NCBI GenBank assembly: GCA_023489135.1
Contig: JAMDCE010000623.1
Coordinates: 1 to 10,774 of the forward strand
Reading direction: 5' to 3'
Source of the DNA: Chloroflexota bacterium
Lineage (GTDB): Bacteria > Chloroflexota > Chloroflexia > JAMDCE01
DNA length: 10,774 nucleotides
In this document: piece after piece, positions 6,766-10,774 of the stretch
Layout: each line of letters starts with the position of its first letter
Numbering within the stretch: the first letter of the stretch is position 1
Translations under genes and position numbers: made by a program
The notes under the pieces: model-generated
Seen by the model: the letters and a program-made list of their open reading frames with translations, nothing else
Told to the model about the DNA's origin: nothing
Databases searched by the model: none

Positions 6766-7659
6766 CTACCTCTTCAGAAACCCGAATAGGTGCCCTTTCG
6801 CTTGAGCCTCTTCATGGGGTTGAACATAGACGACTATAGCGGTCATGTCATCCGGCTTCGCTCTGATATGATCTGGTTGAAGAGATCTCTTTTGCGCTCT
6901 GGAGACGAGCGCTTCGGCCAGGTTCTGTCCCGGACCTGGGTTTCTTAGAATCTGCTCTATTTCCTGGAAGGTCAAGTTGTCGTGTATTCCGTCAGTGGTG
7001 AGGATGACTTTGTCTCCGTCTTTCAAGACTACCGGGTAGTCATTTGGGCTCGGAGTCTTCCGGCCCAAGGATTGGGTTATGAGATGTCTGCTATCGAAAA
7101 AAACTCTGTCTTCGTGGCTAAGAGCAGTCAGTTGCTCCCTGGTTTCTATTGCGTCTAACCTTCGAGACAGGTCCTTCCTCCTATCCGCTGACATCCAAAA
7201 ATCAAATCTATCGTCTACTGTAATTTGCGTTAGCTCATTACCTCTGTACAGATACGCTCTTGAATCTCCCACGCTACCTATAAGGGCAATTCGTTGACCG
7301 CTTCCTCTTTCTATGAATTTAGCCACGGTTGCCGTTGTCCCAGCGTTTTCAGGTAGTTGGGACGAGATCTCTTTGGAGGCGTAGATCATCTCCTCCATGA
7401 TTCTTTCCCCAACCATAGAAGGGATCCCGGCGGTAGGAATCTTCCCCAGGGCCGCGGAAAGATAATCTCTTGCCAGCGCGCTAGCTTTCTCTGCAAAACT
7501 GCCACCGCCCACTCCGTCCGCAACGATTGCATAGCCTTCTACCGGAGAATAAGCAACTGCATCTTCGTTCCTTTCGGGGTGCTCACTACTTGCTATGGTG
7601 CAAGCGTGGATTTCCAGTCCCAAACCCTCCACCGGCGGTGCCTCTTCCTGTTCACTCAT
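6766..7659 (-). CDS. PP2C-family serine/threonine protein phosphatase
   Basis: A 297-residue single-domain enzyme with the PP2C motifs in order: RNEDA (30-34), VADGVGGG (46-53), GTTATV (107-112), GDSRAYLYR (131-139), TTDGIHDNL (221-229) and KPDDMTAIVV (268-277). The aspartates at 33, 48, 223 and 271 are the expected metal ligands, so the enzyme should be an active Mn/Mg-dependent phosphatase. No signal peptide or membrane helix is seen, so it is cytoplasmic. Bacterial relatives usually oppose Hanks-type kinases or act in partner-switching regulation, but no kinase or anti-sigma gene is visible nearby, so the substrate is unknown. The ATG at 7659 has GAGGCAAG upstream. The gene is AT-richer than its neighbours (for example 7201-7260 is about 38% GC by hand count), which may mean later acquisition. 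Confidence 0.93.
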   Translation of the reverse strand: MSEQEEAPPVEGLGLEIHACTIASSEHPERNEDAVAYSPVEGYAIVADGVGGGSFAEKASALARDYLSAALGKIPTAGIPSMVGERIMEEMIYASKEISSQLPENAGTTATVAKFIERGSGQRIALIGSVGDSRAYLYRGNELTQITVDDRFDFWMSADRRKDLSRRLDAIETREQLTALSHEDRVFFDSRHLITQSLGRKTPSPNDYPVVLKDGDKVILTTDGIHDNLTFQEIEQILRNPGPGQNLAEALVSRAQKRSLQPDHIRAKPDDMTAIVVYVQPHEEAQAKGHLFGFLKR

Positions 7660-7862
7660 AGTACTTGCCTCGCCAAAGCTCGTTTTTTTCTTGCTCCCCG
7701 GTTAGCTGAGAAGGCTAATAACTGACAGGCTATTCATTCGCCCTTGCCGCCCGCAGGCTGGGGTTGCGATGAATCTTCCCTTGGGTGAGGGTAGCCCTCT
7801 ACCAAGACCTGGGCGCCCTTCGAAAGAGAAAGAGCGACCTTATTCTACCACTTCAGCGTGCC

Positions 7863-7906
7863 GGGGAGTCGAGGGTCTTCGCCGCGGTTAAAACCCTCGA
7901 CTCCCC
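7863..7906. repeat. Palindromic element, copy 1 (14-bp perfect outer stem)
   Basis: GGGGAGTCGAGGGT (7863-7876) pairs perfectly with ACCCTCGACTCCCC (7893-7906). The 16 bases between can pair further with two mismatches and one G-T pair. It shares layout, loop sequence TTCGCCG and flank with the element at 10582-10628. It is not followed by a T tract in either direction. Confidence 0.8.
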
Positions 7907-8237
7907 CCAATATTAATGGAGGAAGAGCCGTTCTCCTTGATGAAGGCATTGCGGATTCTAGAAATGATAAAAGGTTGATTCGAGGCAGGTTGTTTACGGG
8001 AAAGTAATTGCAATTCACCGGCGAATTGACGGCCGAGATTGCCAGGACAGACCAAATATGGCGACCGAGAAACCTGGCGCGCATCTGGATCAGATTCGAG
8101 ATGCTACCCCCAGCGCCCAGAGATTTGAGAACTGCCTGAACATCGCTCGGACTTGGGCCCGCCTGCACCTCAGCCGGACCTGCGGGCTCGTGGGCTGCTG
8201 CGATAACTCCAAGGACAAACACGCCACCAAGCACTTT

Positions 8238-8276
8238 GAGAGAAAAGAGCCAGCGAAGCCTATGGGCTTCGCTGGC
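8238..8276 (-). terminator. Intrinsic terminator of the small membrane-protein gene
   Basis: On the minus strand GCCAGCGAAGCC-CATA-GGCTTCGCTGGC (12-bp perfect stem, 4-base loop, 8249-8276) is followed directly by TCTTTTCTCTC. It begins 29 bp after the membrane-protein stop and is the cleanest terminator in the window. Confidence 0.8.
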
Positions 8277-8305
8277 AATTGTTCTGCGTGTCCTGCGTCT
8301 TGCCT

Positions 8306-8812
8306 CTATCTTTCCCGCACGGGGACGATGCTCTCCCTCATAGACAGCAGATAGCCGGCCAGGGGCAGCCCAAAGAAGATGGCGTGGGGCACGAAGCCCA
8401 TCCAGAGCTGATCCACCATTGTGAACTGCGGCCAGCGTCGGCTTCGTCGTGTGAGGAAGTTCAACACCCAGATAGCTGCGCCATACACGAAACCGTAAGC
8501 CACGACGAAGCCGACGCTGGCCGCCAACTGCCGGCTCACCGCCAACAGATACGCGAACACGATGCCATAAATGGACGACAGAACGCCGTGCACCAGGAGG
8601 CCGACGATCACCGCTGTCACCATCGGGAAGGTTGGAGCCATCGCCTGCGGTCCGAGAACGATGCTGCTCATCGTTGTCAGAGGCGCGAGCAGAGGCATTC
8701 CCAAGGCCGAAGCTATTACCATATCGGCGAGCAGAAACACTAGCCCGGCAATTAGGCCGCCTATGATGCCCTGAAGCAAGAGTCTCAGAGAAGTTTCTCG
8801 TTCGATTTCCAT
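8306..8812 (-). CDS. Small integral membrane protein of unknown function
   Basis: A 168-residue protein with four probable membrane helices at about 11-38, 62-92, 96-120 and 138-157. The first helix is Gly/Ala-rich (GIIGGLIAGLVF). A short re-entrant or surface segment follows (TTMSSIVLGPQAMAPTFP), and a basic loop lies between helices 3 and 4 (TRRSRRW, 121-127), which by the positive-inside rule faces the cytoplasm, placing both termini in the cytoplasm only if all four helices span. I do not recognise the family. Start: the ATG at 8812 has AAAGGA about 10 bases upstream; a TTG at 8821 would be too close to that site. It is a monocistronic gene with its own terminator, divergent from the lipoprotein gene. 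Codon use and unbroken hydrophobic pattern make it a real gene; function is open. Confidence 0.8.
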   Translation of the reverse strand: MEIERETSLRLLLQGIIGGLIAGLVFLLADMVIASALGMPLLAPLTTMSSIVLGPQAMAPTFPMVTAVIVGLLVHGVLSSIYGIVFAYLLAVSRQLAASVGFVVAYGFVYGAAIWVLNFLTRRSRRWPQFTMVDQLWMGFVPHAIFFGLPLAGYLLSMRESIVPVRER

Positions 8813-9403
8813 AGTAGTCAAGTCCTTTCTTCGTTCGAAACAAGGCCAAAATAGACCTCATGAGTCGCCTTCGCAGGATACATGCCACCGTTGCACTTCT
8901 ACCCTTCCCTTAATGTCCGGAGGATTGGGCGCTTTTCCAAATCTTTCCTAGGTCATCCAGGTCTACGTCTCACGTCCAGAAAAAGAGTCAGCTCTGCGCG
9001 ATGGATGCATAGAGGAGTCACAGAAGAGCACAATCTTCTGGACATTGCCTTCGCCTTGTGAAAACATCCTTGGCACAGAAGTTGCTGCTTCTTCGCAACT
9101 TGAGCGGTGAAACAGGCAATCTGAGCGTTTGTACTCAATGTGAGGGAGATCGTCCAATTGCGTTTTCCCCGAGGGGTTGGAACCGTTCGCGGACCTCTAG
9201 ACGGCCCCTGGCTGCCCAAGATCAACCACTCTCCCAAAGAGTCGCTCGAAGAGACGCTGCTGGTGGCGTAGCGAAGATTAGAGGACGCGCAAGGGGGTGT
9301 TGCCAACCCGATCGGCCTTGCGCCCTCGGCCGGGGCGAATCTTACGGTAGGGCCATCAGGACTCCGCCGGCGAGTTCACCGACAGACCTGAGAAGGAGGA
9401 AAC
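8813..9403. other. 591-bp divergent intergenic region
   Basis: It separates two divergent genes, so promoters for both should lie here, but I cannot pick them with confidence. A plus-strand frame at 9140-9271 (GTG start, 43 residues) reads protein-like but has no ribosome binding site. An 8-bp inverted repeat (GTCCAGAA at 8974-8981, TTCTGGAC at 9036-9043) is too widely spaced to interpret. Confidence 0.5.
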
Positions 9404-10150
9404 ATGACACATCAAAGAAAGCTAGGGCCTTTGCTCTTTGCCGGCTTCGTCTTAGTAGTCGTCGGCTTGACGGTCGCCGCCTGCGGCGGATCATCCGGAG
9501 ACCAGGGGACGCCGAAGACCCCTGGGTCGGCTTCCGGCACGGTCACCACTGGCTCAGCCAGGTCCACCAAGACCGCCAACACGGGCGCAACCACTCCTGA
9601 TGCCGCTGGCACCGGCAGTCCAAATGTTGGAATATCTCCCGGCGAGGTGACCATGGGCAACGTGGTTGTCACTTTCACGGTGCAGCCGGCGCGGCCAATC
9701 CTCGATCCAGTCCGGACGCCGGCAACACCCACGGGAGGCGGCGATCAAAAAGCGGATGGGCCATCGGGAACCTACGTAGTCCTGGGAGGCTCAGCGCTGA
9801 AAGTCACCAATAACCTGGACCCTTCACAGAGCGCGCCGGCCGATCAGGCGCAGGAAATGCTACGCCACGTCTCGGCGCAGGTCACAGATAAGACTGAGGG
9901 GCAGCTCATTCCCAGCCTTGTCATGACCATGGATCTTCTGCGGGAGGGCCGCCCCGTGCTGCAGGACCAACCTCTTGTGCCGATGGTGCCTTCTGGTGGT
10001 GCGGTTTCTCAAATGGCTTATGGGAACAACGTCAAGTTTCCTGGCGTTGGCGAATACCAGGTATTCGTTCGGATAGAGCCAAGTCCGCTTCTGGGAGCGG
10101 GCGGGGCCGGCGTGGCCCAGTTCAACGTGAGCATCAAGGGGGGGCAGTAA
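9404..10150 (+). CDS. Lipoprotein with a P19/Tp34-like C-terminal domain
   Basis: A 248-residue protein. A basic start and hydrophobic core (residues 9-26) lead to the lipobox VAAC with Cys27, so it is exported and lipid-anchored. Residues 28-75 form a Gly/Ser/Thr/Pro/Ala-rich linker. The folded part has HVSAQVTDK (155-163), LVPMV (191-195), YGNNV (206-210) and GEYQVFVRIEPSP (216-228). That order resembles the periplasmic P19/Tp34 family, which binds Cu/Fe and assists iron uptake. The family usually shows His before the YG (HYG); here it is Ala (AYG), so metal binding may be altered. The assignment is by motif memory and is tentative; the lipoprotein call is firm. AGAAGGAGG ends 5 bases before the ATG, a strong ribosome binding site. 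The gene is followed after 75 bp by the cysteine-rich gene on the same strand. Confidence 0.85.
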   Translation: MTHQRKLGPLLFAGFVLVVVGLTVAACGGSSGDQGTPKTPGSASGTVTTGSARSTKTANTGATTPDAAGTGSPNVGISPGEVTMGNVVVTFTVQPARPILDPVRTPATPTGGGDQKADGPSGTYVVLGGSALKVTNNLDPSQSAPADQAQEMLRHVSAQVTDKTEGQLIPSLVMTMDLLREGRPVLQDQPLVPMVPSGGAVSQMAYGNNVKFPGVGEYQVFVRIEPSPLLGAGGAGVAQFNVSIKGGQ

Positions 10151-10225
10151 GCGCCTTGATTTCGAAGTTCGATCGGACGTTGGCCTGTTGGAGTGTTTGA
10201 TGATACTTTAGAGAGGGAGATATCG

Positions 10226-10543
10226 ATGGCCAGAGTTGAGTTCAATATGGAGAATGTCAATAAGTGTCAGTGTCCTCCTTGCCCCGTCCAAGCGCAAAGC
10301 TCCTGCGTCAAGGATAAGCTGGCAAAGCTCCAGCAAATGATGCAGCCGGTGAGCGCAGGAACGCCGGACCCGCCGCCGGACCCGGACATTGTGCCCGGGA
10401 TGTACTGCTCGACGGGAACCGCGAGCTGCGCCGACCTGGACTTCAACAAGAGCTGCTTCTGCCCTACTTGCGCTGTCTGGACCGAAAGCAAGCTCACGGC
10501 CCGGTATTACTGCGAGGAGGGGAACGCCGACCAGATCGGCTGA
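10226..10543 (+). CDS. Cysteine-rich DUF2769-like protein
   Basis: A 105-residue protein with ten cysteines at 14, 16, 19, 27, 61, 68, 77, 79, 82 and 96. Two similar blocks, KCQCPPCPVQ (13-22) and SCFCPTCAVW (76-85), frame a Pro-rich insert (PDPPPDPD), and the end has YYCEEG (94-99). The CxCPxCxxW and YYC..G pattern matches my recollection of DUF2769, a short family of unknown function best known from archaea and some bacteria. The spacing suggests metal or Fe-S/zinc binding (inference). No signal peptide, so it should be cytoplasmic. The ATG at 10226 has GAGAGGGAGA 5 bases upstream. It probably shares a transcript with the lipoprotein gene, and the large palindrome lies 38 bp after its stop. 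Confidence 0.82.
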   Translation: MARVEFNMENVNKCQCPPCPVQAQSSCVKDKLAKLQQMMQPVSAGTPDPPPDPDIVPGMYCSTGTASCADLDFNKSCFCPTCAVWTESKLTARYYCEEGNADQIG

Positions 10544-10581
10544 AGAACCCTGGCCGGCCATTCGAAGGCACCAAAGTCTAC

Positions 10582-10628
10582 GGGGGAGCTGAGCGTTTTC
10601 GCCGCCGGCGAAAACGCTCAGCTCCCCC
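10582..10628. repeat. Palindromic element, copy 2 (23-bp perfect arms), between convergent genes
   Basis: Every base from 10582 to 10604 pairs with 10606 to 10628 around a single central C. The arms start GGGGGAGCTGAGCG and continue through TTTTCGCCG. It lies 38 bp after the DUF2769-like stop and 4 bp after the stop of the minus-strand gene from the right edge, so it could act as a two-way terminator, although no T tract follows it. It belongs to the same family as 7863-7906. Confidence 0.85.
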
Positions 10629-10632
10629 AAAA

Positions 10633-10774
10633 TTACTCAGGTCCATGCTGGTAGCTCATTTCTTCTTGAGGAAAGAAGAGAGATTCAAGAAGGAGGGCAA
10701 TTTTCTGAATACTACCCTCGCTCAACGGCAAGCACTTGGCATATTTCTTGCTAAGCAGTTCTCCAAGCGACCCT
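10633..10774 (-). CDS. C-terminal end of an unidentified gene entering from the right edge
   Basis: The frame starting at 10773 on the minus strand is open for 46 codons and ends with TAA at 10633-10635. The visible residues (GSLGELLSKKYAKCLPLSEG, then SIQKIALLLESLFF, ending YQHGPE) are balanced in composition and look helical; the other two minus-strand frames hit stops quickly. It would be convergent with the DUF2769-like gene, with the large palindrome between the two stops. Family unknown; too little is visible. Confidence 0.5.
   Translation of the reverse strand, partial: GSLGELLSKKYAKCLPLSEGSIQKIALLLESLFFPQEEMSYQHGPE

Larger units (their letters stand above)
7660..8305. other. 646-bp stretch without a convincing gene; holds a palindrome copy and a terminator
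   Basis: Upstream region of the phosphatase gene. It contains the hairpin at 7863-7906 and the terminator at 8238-8276, listed separately. A minus-strand TGGTAGAAT (extended -10-like) lies near 7848-7856, but I see no matching -35. Open frames here either lack a ribosome binding site or run through the hairpins. Confidence 0.5.

Noticed and set aside
7845..8234. Minus-strand frame with a GTG at 8234 and a signal-like start (GGVFVLGVIAAA)
   Set aside because: The GTG lies just past the terminator T tract with no ribosome binding site, and the frame reads through the palindrome at 7863-7906; the rest has no recognisable domain.
8953..9306. 117-residue minus-strand frame in the divergent region
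   Set aside because: Ser/Arg-rich, no ribosome binding site, no motif, and would conflict with promoters of both flanking genes.
1..10774. CRISPR arrays, tRNA or rRNA genes, insertion sequences
   Set aside because: No regularly spaced direct repeats, no cloverleaf with a T-loop signature, no transposase-like protein and no terminal inverted repeats with target duplications were seen.

Overview
The window looks like an accessory-rich stretch of a moderately GC-rich bacterial chromosome. Coding density is normal at the left and loose in the middle. The organism cannot be fixed from sequence alone. An Alternative-Complex-III/Qrc-like redox operon, a DUF2769-type cysteine-rich protein, a GGSSG-type lipoprotein and frequent non-ATG starts fit a Chloroflexota-like or similar environmental lineage; this is inference, not proof.

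Left third (1-4672, all minus strand). One tight operon is read right to left: a membrane-anchored pentaheme cytochrome c, a Tat-exported molybdopterin-oxidoreductase-family subunit, a four-cluster ferredoxin-like subunit, and an NrfD-type quinone-interacting membrane subunit that runs off the left edge. Gene gaps are 11 bp, 16 bp and a 17-bp overlap. This is the ActA-ActB1-ActB2-ActC / QrcA-B-C-D architecture, expected to pass electrons between a (mena)quinone pool and periplasmic c-type hemes through iron-sulfur clusters. The large subunit keeps the four cysteines of the N-terminal [4Fe-4S] cluster but shows no cysteine where the molybdenum ligand is usually found.

Middle (4673-8305). A 400-bp gap is followed by a DUF488 gene, a RelE/ParE-type toxin with a ribbon-helix-helix-like antitoxin, and a PP2C-type protein phosphatase of visibly lower GC, all on the minus strand. 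The toxin-antitoxin operon has a recognisable promoter with a perfect inverted repeat inside it. A 646-bp gap upstream of the phosphatase holds copy 1 of a palindromic element and a clear intrinsic terminator for the next gene.

Right third (8306-10774). A small four-helix membrane protein of unknown function lies on the minus strand. It is divergent from a plus-strand pair: a lipoprotein whose C-terminal domain resembles the P19/Tp34 metal-binding family, and a ten-cysteine DUF2769-like protein. Copy 2 of the palindrome (23-bp perfect arms) sits between that pair and the convergent C-terminal end of a gene entering from the right edge. The two palindrome copies differ by compensated base pairs, which makes them the best non-coding signal in the window.
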